NCBI GenBank assembly: GCA_016183245.1
Contig: JACPEY010000027.1
Span: 1 to 36,714 of the forward strand
Direction of reading: 5' to 3'
DNA length: 36,714 nt
From: Candidatus Daviesbacteria bacterium
GTDB taxonomy: Bacteria > Patescibacteriota > Microgenomatia > Daviesbacterales > UBA10151
Shown here: positions 23,356-30,758 of the stretch, piece after piece
How the letters are laid out: each line of letters opens with the position of its first letter
Position numbering within the stretch: the stretch's first letter is position 1
Made by a program: the position numbers and the translations under genes
Notes under the pieces: model-generated
The model's database searches: none
The model's input: only the letters and a program-made list of their open reading frames with translations
What the model was told of the DNA's origin: nothing

Positions 23356-23447
23356 TGTCATTGCGAGGAGGGAGTCTTCGACCGACGTGGCAATCTACCA
23401 CCGCGGAAGATTGCTTCCCCCGGACTTGATCCGGGGTCGCAATGACA
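23356..23447. repeat. Palindromic repeat element (TCATTGCGA subtype) before the Nudix gene
   Basis: Left arm TGTCATTGCGA and right arm TCGCAATGACA are perfectly inverted. Inner CCCCCGGACTTGATCCGGGG is a further hairpin. It fills the gap between PMK and the Nudix gene. This subtype also occurs at 26609-26689. Confidence 0.9.
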
Positions 23448-23454
23448 AAATATT

Positions 23455-23928
23455 ATGGATCAAGTAATTTGGGTTGACGAAAAAGACAATATTTTAGGTA
23501 TAGTTTCCAGAAAAGAAGCCCATCAAAAAAGCCTGCTACATAGAATAATCGCAATTATTATTTTAAATGATAAAGGTGAAATACTTCTTCAAAAAAGAAG
23601 CAAAAACAAGGATACCTTTCCTGGAATGTATACCATATCTGCCTCAGGTCATGTTGACAGAGGGGAAAATTATAATCAAGCAGCTCAAAGAGAGATACAG
23701 GAAGAATTAGGCGTAAATGCAAAACTAACCTTCATTAAAACAGTTATCAATGACCATCCAGAGCATAGACAAATGCAGGCATTTTATCTGGCAAGACATA
23801 ATGGCCCCTTTAAAATCCAAAACGAGGAGGTTGACGAAACAAGATTCTTTACTACCGCAGAAATAAAAAATATGCTACCAAATGTTACCCCAACAGTTAT
23901 AATTGCTTTAGAATTACTAAAATCATGA
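23455..23928 (+). CDS. Nudix protein, IDI/YfcD-like; possible IPP isomerase
   Basis: 157 residues. The Nudix box GHVDRGENYNQAAQREIQEE is complete. The N-terminus VIWVDEKDNILGIVSRKEAH and DTFPGMYTISASGHV match the type I isopentenyl-diphosphate isomerase/YfcD branch. In bona fide type I IDI the catalytic Cys lies in a TNxxCxHP-like strand. Here the aligned residue is Ser (TISASGH), so isomerase activity is uncertain. The position between PMK and the decarboxylase fits the isomerase role, since DMAPP is needed by the prenyl synthases and no type II IDI is seen. An alternative is a Nudix hydrolase acting on another diphosphate. The stop overlaps the decarboxylase start by 4 nt. Confidence 0.65.
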   Translation: MDQVIWVDEKDNILGIVSRKEAHQKSLLHRIIAIIILNDKGEILLQKRSKNKDTFPGMYTISASGHVDRGENYNQAAQREIQEELGVNAKLTFIKTVINDHPEHRQMQAFYLARHNGPFKIQNEEVDETRFFTTAEIKNMLPNVTPTVIIALELLKS

Positions 23929-24914
23929 AATCAACAGCCATTGCACCGTCAAATATAGCCTTTACTAAATACTGGGGCCGCAAAGATGAAATTTTAAGAC
24001 TGCCGGAAAACAGCAGCGTCTCCATGTGTTTAAGCAATTTATTAACCACTACCACTGTAGAATTTTCCCAAAATTACCAAAAAGATGAAATTATTATTAA
24101 CGGGGGCGGAATCGAAGAAGGCGAAGCAGGTCGAATCATCAAGCATTTAGACCGGGTCAGAAAACTGGCCGGTCCGCCAGCTGGCGGATTAAAAGCCAAA
24201 GTTGTTTCCAAAAACAATTTCCCTTCCGGTACCGGGCTTTCTTCTTCTGCTTCCGGCTTTGCAGCTTTAAGTCTTGCAGCCAGTAAAGCTGCAGGATTAG
24301 ATTTATCAGAAAAAGATTTATCCATTTTGGCAAGACAAGGTTCAGGTTCAGCCTGCAGGTCTATCCCTTCAGGATTTGCGGAATGGCTTGATGGTGACAC
24401 CTCGGACACCTCATATGCAGTCCAAATTTTCCCGCCTGACCATTGGGCTATTGCTGACATAGTAGCAGTAGTATCTGAGGGTAAAAAGGAAGTTTCCACA
24501 TCGATTGGCCAACAAACTGCCACCTCTTCCCCATTTATGGGTGTCAGGCTTGCCCATATGAAAGAAAAAAATGAGCTGGTTAAAAAATTAATTGCCGAGA
24601 AAAACTTTAAAGAGTTTGGGCAATTATTGGAGGCAGAAGCTTTGGAGCTTCATTCCATTATGCTAACCCAAACCCCGCCCTTAATTTATTGGACTCCCGG
24701 GACTTTGAAAATTATGAAACTGGCAGGACAATGGAGAGCAGAAGGTATTCCGGTTTATTTTACCATCAACACAGGCCAGGATATTCATTTAATTTGTGAG
24801 GCTGAAAATATTGATAAAGTTGAGGCTAAATTGAAAGAGCTGCCGGAGGTCAAAGAGATTATTATCAACACCCCTGGCCTAGGTACCAGACTCTCTGATA
24901 ACCACTTATTCTGA
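23925..24914 (+). CDS. Diphosphomevalonate decarboxylase-like GHMP protein
   Basis: 329 residues. It should convert mevalonate 5-diphosphate to isopentenyl diphosphate. APSNIAFTKYWGRKDE, NFPSGTGLSSSASGFAALSL and GSGSACRSIPSGFAEW are the family's substrate and ATP motifs, including the Ser and Arg. The catalytic Asp normally found in a (F/T)xDAGPN motif is replaced by Asn in YFTINTGQDIHLI. This may lower activity or mark a subfamily with another substrate. A 16-bp perfect palindrome encodes GPPAGGL at residues about 83-89. It is the last gene of the mevalonate run and overlaps the Nudix gene. Confidence 0.8.
   Translation: MKSTAIAPSNIAFTKYWGRKDEILRLPENSSVSMCLSNLLTTTTVEFSQNYQKDEIIINGGGIEEGEAGRIIKHLDRVRKLAGPPAGGLKAKVVSKNNFPSGTGLSSSASGFAALSLAASKAAGLDLSEKDLSILARQGSGSACRSIPSGFAEWLDGDTSDTSYAVQIFPPDHWAIADIVAVVSEGKKEVSTSIGQQTATSSPFMGVRLAHMKEKNELVKKLIAEKNFKEFGQLLEAEALELHSIMLTQTPPLIYWTPGTLKIMKLAGQWRAEGIPVYFTINTGQDIHLICEAENIDKVEAKLKELPEVKEIIINTPGLGTRLSDNHLF
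24173..24188. repeat. Perfect 16-bp palindrome in the decarboxylase gene
   Basis: TCCGCCAGCTGGCGGA, GC-rich and in frame, encodes part of AGPPAGGLK. Confidence 0.6.
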
Positions 24915-24940
24915 ACCTTTTGTTATTCAGGCAGGAATCT

Positions 24941-26188
24941 TTATTTATAATCTAGTCTAAAAAGATCCAATCCTTTTTGCCAATCTTGTGGGTTTTCTGA
25001 CAGGAGTAACTTTCTGAATTGATCCAGATCCACCTTTTCAGCAAACATAACTTCAAATCTAGCATCTGATTTTCTTAAGCTGGCGACTCTTAAAGAGATA
25101 CTACCTCTCTTCCTACCCACGGAATAGGAATTATTGTCAAAAGAGTAAATCTTGCTGTCTGCTACTCGGGCATTATGGAATTCTTTTTCTAATCCTTCTC
25201 TAAAAGACAATTTAAACTCATCTACTCGTTCCTGATCTGGAAAACAAAAAACAGAGTAACTACCGCTTTGCTCTAAATCAAAGTAATGGCTTTTTAAAAG
25301 AAAAATTATAGTTTTTTCCAAAACAGTTTTGATAACATCATTTCTTTGTGCTTGTAACATAGTAAGATAATTAGCTGGCAGTTTGCCTAAGACTCTTAAG
25401 CTGAGCCAGCAGGCGAATTCAAAAGCTTCTTCGAAAGATAGTGCTTTTCCTTCTACTTGCTCGGCAACCTCTGTCAATTTCATAGCCGTCGCTAAGACAT
25501 CTGCGTTTGCCTCTAGTGTTTCTTCTGAGCTCCACCCTTTTCTGTATTTCTCTACAATCATTTCTTGCGTGCTTTCTTCTAAATTAGGATCTGATTCGCT
25601 TTCACCAAGTATTTGATTAAGTAATCTACTCTCCGAATCTCTGAATAATTTAGCACCCCTAAATGCAAAAACTTGAATGAGATGACGAAGGTTATCTTCT
25701 AATGGTTTCTGTGTAAAATCTTCCATTTGATCTGTAGTAACTTGATTGCAATCTAACACAAAAGAATCAAATACGCCTAAGTGGGTGTAACGAATATCCA
25801 AGTTACTAAAATCTTTTTTTGGCAAAGTGAGTGCGGCAATCAGTGGCCAACTACCAAATCGGTCAATCAGACTAATATTTTTTGGTATACCTGATTCTTG
25901 CCTTTCGGACAGCGAATAATTATACTCTGCTTTTATAAGACTACCCTGCTGAGCTGGGTGATATTTGACCGTTTCTACGAGTCTTCTCTCAAGAGGGATT
26001 GCAAACCAGCGATCTATTCTTTTTCTAGTAATACTTACCTCTGAGCCTGTTTCTGATACCGCCTTTTCATACCTGATTTTAGCTCTAGAATCAAGAGACA
26101 TCTCTTCAGCAAAATATACTTTTTGCCCATACACTGGATATTCGGTTACTTCTTTCCAAGCTTCCGGATTTTCAGGTTCTAATCTCAT
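24941..26188 (-). CDS. Unknown 415-residue protein
   Basis: I do not recognise a family. There is no signal peptide or TM segment. The protein is charged and mixed alpha/beta, with a helical middle region (residues about 180-280) and a C-terminal segment KIYSFDNNSYSVGRKRGSIS, then LRVASLRKSDARFEVMF. The start at 26188 is well fixed by a strong promoter 8 nt upstream of the ATG. It is convergent with the mevalonate run and separated from it by only 26 bp. It is on the same strand as the SUF operon but has its own promoter. Codon usage and composition look like the neighbours. Confidence 0.65.
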   Translation of the reverse strand: MRLEPENPEAWKEVTEYPVYGQKVYFAEEMSLDSRAKIRYEKAVSETGSEVSITRKRIDRWFAIPLERRLVETVKYHPAQQGSLIKAEYNYSLSERQESGIPKNISLIDRFGSWPLIAALTLPKKDFSNLDIRYTHLGVFDSFVLDCNQVTTDQMEDFTQKPLEDNLRHLIQVFAFRGAKLFRDSESRLLNQILGESESDPNLEESTQEMIVEKYRKGWSSEETLEANADVLATAMKLTEVAEQVEGKALSFEEAFEFACWLSLRVLGKLPANYLTMLQAQRNDVIKTVLEKTIIFLLKSHYFDLEQSGSYSVFCFPDQERVDEFKLSFREGLEKEFHNARVADSKIYSFDNNSYSVGRKRGSISLRVASLRKSDARFEVMFAEKVDLDQFRKLLLSENPQDWQKGLDLFRLDYK

Positions 26189-26196
26189 AATCGGGC

Positions 26197-26225
26197 ATTA
26201 TAGCAGAACTAAAACTCAAATTCAA
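26197..26225 (-). promoter_or_regulatory. Leaderless sigma70-type promoter of the unknown 415-residue gene
   Basis: TTGAAT (26220-26225), 17 bp, TATAAT (26197-26202), and 8 nt to the ATG at 26188, all on the minus strand. Confidence 0.75.
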
Positions 26226-26227
26226 TT

Positions 26228-26596
26228 CTATAGGACACCATTAACAGCTTTTTTTAGAGTTTTCAAAGAAAGCAAAGCGCATTGGAGCCGCGAAGGAGTT
26301 AGAGGAATTCCCAACAGCGTTAAAACAACATCCTCATTCAACCCTTTAATTTTCTTTAGATCTTTAACTTTTTTAACCTCACCTATTAATAAACTGGCAG
26401 CAGCCTGGGAAATCAAACAACCTTCTCCGGAAAAACAAATATCAATCACCTTTCCCTGCTCCAGCTTAATATAAATTTTCAAGCTGTCACCACATAAGGG
26501 ATTATCCATTTCCCCCTTTAAAGTAGGATTTTTCATCTTTCCTTTATAAGGAGACTGCCTTCCGTGCTGTAAAATAATTTCCTCTGTTAAATTCAT
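26228..26596 (-). CDS. sufU: SufU/IscU-type iron-sulfur scaffold or sulfur-transfer protein
   Basis: 122 residues. The three conserved Cys are present in NPLCGDS, SGEGCLISQAA and RLQCALLSL, and the Asp in CGD is kept. This matches SufU, which accepts sulfur from SufS. Absence of SufE in the window fits this role. It is the last gene of the suf group, 62 bp after the SufS stop, with a palindromic repeat in between. Confidence 0.9.
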   Translation of the reverse strand: MNLTEEIILQHGRQSPYKGKMKNPTLKGEMDNPLCGDSLKIYIKLEQGKVIDICFSGEGCLISQAAASLLIGEVKKVKDLKKIKGLNEDVVLTLLGIPLTPSRLQCALLSLKTLKKAVNGVL

Positions 26597-26608
26597 AATC
26601 CGACCTAA

Positions 26609-26689
26609 GTCATTGCGAGGAGGGAGTATGACGACCGACGAAGCAATCTAGATTGGAGCTAGATTGCTTCGCTAATCGCTCGCAATGAC
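26609..26689. repeat. Palindromic repeat element that supplies the 3' end of sufS
   Basis: Arms GTCATTGCGAG and CTCGCAATGAC are perfect. Inner GAAGCAATCTAG and CTAGATTGCTTC are also inverted. The last codons of sufS and its TAG stop (26659-26661) lie inside the element. The C-terminal peptide SLRAISEAI is encoded by it. Confidence 0.9.
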
Positions 26690-27999
26690 GTTACTAATTT
26701 ATCTACATCCTCCAGATTATTATAAATATAAAAACTAATTCTCACAGAAGATTTAACCCCCAATCTTTGATGAAGCGGCATGGCACAATGAGAACCGGCC
26801 CGTACTGCAATCCCGTCTTGATCCAGCAGACTGGCCACATCATGCGGATGGACCCCCGCCAGATTAAATGAAATAATGCCACCGCGCTTTTGAATCTCTA
26901 AAGGGCCATAAATATTCAACCCTTGCACTTTTTGCAGCTTTTCCAAAGCATATTCTGTCAAAGATTTTTCATGCTCTCTTACTTTATCCATTCCCAGCTT
27001 TTGCAAATAATCAATAGCTGCCCCAAACCCAATTACCCCTTCTATATTAGGTGTTCCGGCTTCAAATTTTTGAGGGCTGTCCAGATATTGGACCTCTTTT
27101 AGACTTACTTTGCTAACCATCCCGCCGCCTGTTAAAAATGGAGATAAACTTTGAGCAATACTTTTCCTCATCCAAAGCACGCCTACTCCGGAAGGGCCTA
27201 ACATTTTATGGGCGGAGAATGCATAAAAATCACAACCCAACTTTTTAACATCAACTTTCATATGCGGTACAGCCTGGGCTCCGTCTATTAAAACCAGAGC
27301 ACCGGCCTGGTGAGCTTTTTTAGTAATCTCTTCAACCGGATTAATTGTCCCCAAAACATTCGACACATGCGTAATCGCCACCAAATCTACTCCTTTCAGT
27401 TTTTTATCCAAGCCAGACAAGTCCAATTCCCCTTCTTTATTTATATCCAAAAAGTCCATTTTTGATTTTTGCTCTTTGATATTTGATATTACTATCTGCC
27501 ACGGCACTAAATTACTATGATGCTCCATGACTGAAACTAAAATTTTGCCATTTTTTTTGTCATCCTGAGCCCGAAGGGCGAAGGATCTCCCACGAATGTG
27601 GGCCTCAAATAAATTGGGAGATTCCTCGCTTCGCCCGCCTCTGGCGTGGCTTCGCTCGGAATGACAATAGCGAAGGGTTTTTGCTACTAAATTTATGCTC
27701 TCTGTAGTATTTTTGGTAAAAATAATTTCTTCCCTTTCAGCATTAATTAACTTAGCCGCTTTATCCCTGACTTCCTCATACTTCCGGGTAGCCTCCTCAG
27801 ATTCCCAATAAATCCCCCTGTGCACATTAGCTGAGTATTGTTCATAAAAATCAGTCACAGCCTTAATTACCTGTTTAGGTTTCAAAGAAGTCGAAGCAGA
27901 ATCAAAATAAATTAATTTCCTGCTGCTCTTCCTTAATATGGGAAAGTCATCTTTCCTACCATATTTTTGACTTTTGACTTTTGAATTTTGACTTTTCAT
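26659..27999 (-). CDS. sufS: Cysteine desulfurase SufS with in-frame repeat insertion
   Basis: 446 residues, about 40 more than usual. A PLP enzyme that takes sulfur from cysteine for Fe-S assembly. IYFDSASTSLKPKQV, ANVHRGIYWES, SAHKMLGPSGVG (PLP Lys) and RAGSHCAMPLHQRLG (catalytic Cys) are all intact. Residues about 112-148 (CHSERSHARGGRSEE and onward) come from a palindromic element between INLVAKTLR and KILVSVMEHHSNLVPW. The first 13 residues (MKSQNSKVKSQKY) look like translation of the AT-rich repeat family. The C-terminus ends inside another palindromic element. The start overlaps the sufB stop by 4 nt. Confidence 0.92.
   Translation of the reverse strand: MKSQNSKVKSQKYGRKDDFPILRKSSRKLIYFDSASTSLKPKQVIKAVTDFYEQYSANVHRGIYWESEEATRKYEEVRDKAAKLINAEREEIIFTKNTTESINLVAKTLRYCHSERSHARGGRSEESPNLFEAHIRGRSFALRAQDDKKNGKILVSVMEHHSNLVPWQIVISNIKEQKSKMDFLDINKEGELDLSGLDKKLKGVDLVAITHVSNVLGTINPVEEITKKAHQAGALVLIDGAQAVPHMKVDVKKLGCDFYAFSAHKMLGPSGVGVLWMRKSIAQSLSPFLTGGGMVSKVSLKEVQYLDSPQKFEAGTPNIEGVIGFGAAIDYLQKLGMDKVREHEKSLTEYALEKLQKVQGLNIYGPLEIQKRGGIISFNLAGVHPHDVASLLDQDGIAVRAGSHCAMPLHQRLGVKSSVRISFYIYNNLEDVDKLVTSLRAISEAI
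27558..27666. repeat. Palindromic repeat element inside sufS
   Basis: Arms TGTCATCCTGAGC and GCTCGGAATGACA (two mismatches), with inner CCACGAATGTGGG. It is open in the minus-strand frame of the gene. Confidence 0.9.
27955..27998. repeat. AT-rich repeat unit at the sufS start
   Basis: TTTTTGACTTTTGACTTTTG and following TTTGACTTTT units cover the first codons of sufS. It is a half-copy of the AT-rich family. Confidence 0.55.
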
Positions 28000-29348
28000 G
28001 CCGCTCCTTCCATTTCCAGCCTGATCAGTTGATTCAGTTCAATGGCATATTCCATAGGCAATTCGCGAACCAAAGGCTTGATAAAACCATTAACTATCAT
28101 AGCTTCAGCTTCTTCCTTTTCTATCCCTCTGCTTTGCAGGTAAAAAATTTGTTCTTCTGAAATTTTAGAGATCGTAGCCTCATGCGACAACTCACAGTTA
28201 GCACCAATGGCAGAAATTGCCGGGTAGGTTTCCGATTTGGACCTCTCGTCCATGATTAAGGCCTGGCAAATGGTTTTGGATTTAACATCTTTGACCCCGG
28301 GTGCAATTTTTACCAAACCCCGGTAAGAGGTTTTGCCGCCATGGTGGCTGATAGATTTAGACCTAATTACCGATGAGGTTTTAGACGCAAGATGGATCGC
28401 TTTGCCACCGGTGTCTTGAACCTGTCCGGCCCCGGCCATGGCCAAAGAAAGCATATCTACTTTAGCACCACGGCCCACCAATAATGCTGAAGGGTATTTC
28501 ATAGTCAGCTTTGACCCATTATTAAAATCCACCCACTCCATTACCCCATTTTCTTCCACTTTAGCTCTTTTGGTCACCAGGTTATAGACATTTTTGGACC
28601 AGTTTTGCACTGTGGTGTAGCGGACTCGGGCTCCATGTTTGACAATAATCTCCACCACTCCGGCATGCAAAGAGTCTGTGGTATATACCGGAGAAGTACA
28701 GCCTTCAATGTAGTGCACAAAACTACCGCGATCAGCAATGATTAAAGTCCTTTCAAATTGACCAATATTTTTGGCATTGATCCGAAAATATGCCTGAAGG
28801 GGCAGAGAAATGGAAACTTTGGGCGGTACATAAATAAAACACCCCCCTGACCAGACTGCACTATTTAAAGAGGCAAATTTGTTATCATTTATTGGTATCA
28901 CGGTACCAAAATACTCTTTAACCAGCTCAGGATATTGCTGCAACCCTTCATCCATGCTTAAAAACACCACTCCCTGCTCTTTTAGGTCTTTTAGAAGCGA
29001 TCCATAGACCATTTCGCTGTCCCACTGGGCAGAAACTCCTGCTAAAAACTTTTGTTCTGCTTTGGGAATTCCCAATTTGTCATAAGTTCTTTTAATCTCT
29101 TTTGGCACATCTTTCCAGGCATGTTTCACTCCATTGCCGGATTTAATAAAATAGTGGATTTTATCAAAATCCAATCCGGACAAATCCCCGCCAAAAGCTG
29201 GCTCGCCTCGCTGAGCGGGCGAAGCGGGCATGGGAGCCTTTTGAAAGTATTCCAATGCCTGTAATCGGAGTTTTGTCATCCAGAAAGGATCTTTTTTATA
29301 AACAGAAACCTCTTCAACTATTTGCTTGCTTAAACCCTTAGTCATCAT
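27996..29348 (-). CDS. sufB: SufB, Fe-S cluster scaffold subunit
   Basis: 450 residues, normal size. SufB forms a complex with the ATPase SufC. The core shows SVSAQWDSEMVYG-like GVSAQWDSEMVYG, SAVWSGGCFIYVPP, FVHYIEGCTSP, HHGGKTSYRGLV and the C-terminal ELSHEATISKISEEQIFYL. No separate SufD follows, so a SufB-SufB homodimer with SufC is likely. Residues about 40-50 (ASPAQRGEPAF) interrupt the usual PMP-W-G-DLSGLDF stretch and match a short palindromic module. The start ATG at 29348 has GGGAG 7 nt upstream. It is 4 nt-overlapped by sufS. Confidence 0.93.
   Translation of the reverse strand: MMTKGLSKQIVEEVSVYKKDPFWMTKLRLQALEYFQKAPMPASPAQRGEPAFGGDLSGLDFDKIHYFIKSGNGVKHAWKDVPKEIKRTYDKLGIPKAEQKFLAGVSAQWDSEMVYGSLLKDLKEQGVVFLSMDEGLQQYPELVKEYFGTVIPINDNKFASLNSAVWSGGCFIYVPPKVSISLPLQAYFRINAKNIGQFERTLIIADRGSFVHYIEGCTSPVYTTDSLHAGVVEIIVKHGARVRYTTVQNWSKNVYNLVTKRAKVEENGVMEWVDFNNGSKLTMKYPSALLVGRGAKVDMLSLAMAGAGQVQDTGGKAIHLASKTSSVIRSKSISHHGGKTSYRGLVKIAPGVKDVKSKTICQALIMDERSKSETYPAISAIGANCELSHEATISKISEEQIFYLQSRGIEKEEAEAMIVNGFIKPLVRELPMEYAIELNQLIRLEMEGAA
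29201..29229. repeat. Short palindromic module inside sufB
   Basis: GCTCGCCTCG and GAAGCGGGC flank a short centre. It is the same unit as in the ATPase gene (5306-5345) and in the mevalonate kinase element. Confidence 0.7.
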
Positions 29349-29364
29349 TTCATTACTCCCTTTC

Positions 29365-29444
29365 TGTCATTCTGGTAAGCGAGTCATCGAGCGCATCCAG
29401 AATCTGATTCTGGACTCCTCACTACGTTCGTCCCCAGAATGACA
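29365..29444. repeat. Palindromic repeat element between sufC and sufB
   Basis: Perfect 11-bp arms TGTCATTCTGG and CCAGAATGACA, with inner CCAGAATC/GATTCTGG. It fills most of the 107-bp gap and could form an mRNA hairpin between the two cistrons. Confidence 0.92.
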
Positions 29445-29455
29445 TTTGAAATAAT

Positions 29456-30250
29456 CTATATTCCCGCATAACCTTTTTCCTCAATTTCTCTTGCCAGTTT
29501 GACCTGACCGGATTTAACAATTCTCCCCTCTTTCAGAACATGGACTACATTTGGTTTGACATATTTTAAAATTTTTTGATTATGGGTAATCAGCAGTACA
29601 CCAGTTCCCTTTTTTACTAGTTGATTAACCACTTCAGCTGCCTTTTTTAAAGTATCTACATCCAAACCTGAATCAATTTCATCCAAAATCACAAATTTTG
29701 GCTGGAGACTTAACAGCATCAAAAGCTCTGCCTTTTTCTTCTCTCCCCCGGAAAAGCCGTCATTTATAAAGCGCTCCAGCATTTCCTCTTTTAATCCCAT
29801 ATTTTTGGCCTGCTTTTTAACAGTTTCATAAAACTCCCTGATATCAGCTTTGCCATCGCCTGTAATACTTTTATAGGAAGACCAAATTAACTGCCCTAAA
29901 CTCACTCCAGGCACAGCCACCGGATTTTGGAAAGATAAAAATAAGCCTAATTTTGCTCTTTCATTAGGTTTTAAACTGAGTAAATTTTTTCCACCCAGCT
30001 CTACTGAACCGGAAACCGCCTGATAAGCCGGATGGCCCATCAAAACCAAAGCCAAAGAAGACTTGCCAGACCCGTTCGGCCCCATCAAAGCATGTACTTC
30101 CCCGCTCTTAACTGTTAAATTAACCCCGAAAACCACCCTCTTCCCTCGCCTCGCCGACTTGTCCACCGGAGCTTCAGCGAAGGTGGAAGCTTCATGCGAA
30201 GACGGGTCAACCTCAACTGATAACCCTTTAACCTCAAAATTACTCTTCAT
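29456..30250 (-). CDS. sufC: SufC, ABC-type ATPase of the SUF complex, with in-frame insertion
   Basis: 264 residues. Walker A is GPNGSGKSS, the signature is FSGGEKKKAELL, Walker B is FVILDEIDSGLD and the switch His is in LLITHN. It energises the SufB scaffold. About 20 residues near 15-35 (PSSHEASTFAEAPVDKSARR) are inserted between LSVEVD and GKRVVFGV. They are encoded by a repeat module with inverted CCACC/GGTGG. The insertion lies in the first beta hairpin, away from the nucleotide site. TAAAAT lies 7 nt before the ATG at 30250, consistent with leaderless transcription. It is the first gene of the suf operon. Confidence 0.92.
   Translation of the reverse strand: MKSNFEVKGLSVEVDPSSHEASTFAEAPVDKSARRGKRVVFGVNLTVKSGEVHALMGPNGSGKSSLALVLMGHPAYQAVSGSVELGGKNLLSLKPNERAKLGLFLSFQNPVAVPGVSLGQLIWSSYKSITGDGKADIREFYETVKKQAKNMGLKEEMLERFINDGFSGGEKKKAELLMLLSLQPKFVILDEIDSGLDVDTLKKAAEVVNQLVKKGTGVLLITHNQKILKYVKPNVVHVLKEGRIVKSGQVKLAREIEEKGYAGI
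30146..30207. repeat. Repeat module inside sufC
   Basis: Contains GTCCACCGGAGCTTCAGCGA and AGGTGGAAGCTTC, with inverted CCACC and GGTGG. About 60 bp, GC-rich and in frame. Confidence 0.7.
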
Positions 30251-30257
30251 CCCGCAA

Positions 30258-30263
30258 ATTTTA
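30258..30263 (-). promoter_or_regulatory. -10 box of the suf operon
   Basis: TAAAAT on the minus strand, 7 nt before the sufC ATG. No good -35 is visible, so the call is moderate. Confidence 0.45.
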
Positions 30264-30299
30264 CCATCTGAAGCCTCAAAAAGCTAAATTTCCACTCTC

Positions 30300-30360
30300 T
30301 GTCATTACGAGAAGGGAGTCTTCGGCCGGTGAAGCAATTCAATATATTTTCGTCATTATG
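30300..30360. repeat. Truncated palindromic repeat (left half)
   Basis: TGTCATTACGAGAAGGGAGT and the following TCTTCGGCCGGTGAAGCAAT match the TCATTGCGA subtype at 23356 and 26609, but the right arm is missing and the end is replaced by CGTCATTATG. It looks like a degraded copy. Confidence 0.65.
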
Positions 30361-30384
30361 CTTAAAATATTATATAATTTTAAA

Positions 30385-30708
30385 ATGCTCTCATTTCTCT
30401 CAAAAACAGCGTTACTTTATTTAGTAATCCTAATAGTAATAATCTTGATTATGGTAACCCTGGAGAAATTTACCCGGGTTTCTACGAAAATATTATTCGG
30501 CTGGTTCTTCCTCGGAATAGGCGTTTTTGATGTAATAATTTACCTACTCTGGGCAACAAGAATATTAAAAAGAATCCCTGGTTATCTCTTTTTCTGGTTT
30601 GAGCCAATGATGGAACAATCAGGAATAAAGGCTATATTTTTTCATTTATTAAGATATGCTATTTTGCCAATTATAATGGGTCTTTCAATCTTATCCGGCC
30701 GTATATGA
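30385..30708 (+). CDS. Small integral membrane protein of unknown function
   Basis: 107 residues with about three TM segments: ALLYLVILIVIILIMVTL, ILFGWFFLGIGVFDVIIYLL, and a C-terminal ILPIIMGLSIL. The ATG at 30385 lies 6 nt after TATAAT (30373-30378), so it is preferred over the ATG at 30358, which is upstream of that box. No family is recognised. It lies between the suf operon and pflB with its own promoter. Confidence 0.6.
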   Translation: MLSFLSKTALLYLVILIVIILIMVTLEKFTRVSTKILFGWFFLGIGVFDVIIYLLWATRILKRIPGYLFFWFEPMMEQSGIKAIFFHLLRYAILPIIMGLSILSGRI

Positions 30709-30758
30709 TTTAGGATACGCTGCGCGTGATAAATTAATCAGGTTTCATCGATAAATGA

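Noticed and set aside
287-30360. CRISPR array
   Set aside because: The repeats are dispersed, palindromic, variable in length and separated by genes; no regularly spaced array or cas gene is present.
287-30360. Classical insertion sequence or transposon
   Set aside because: No transposase gene is found in or near any copy, and clear target-site duplications could not be identified by eye.
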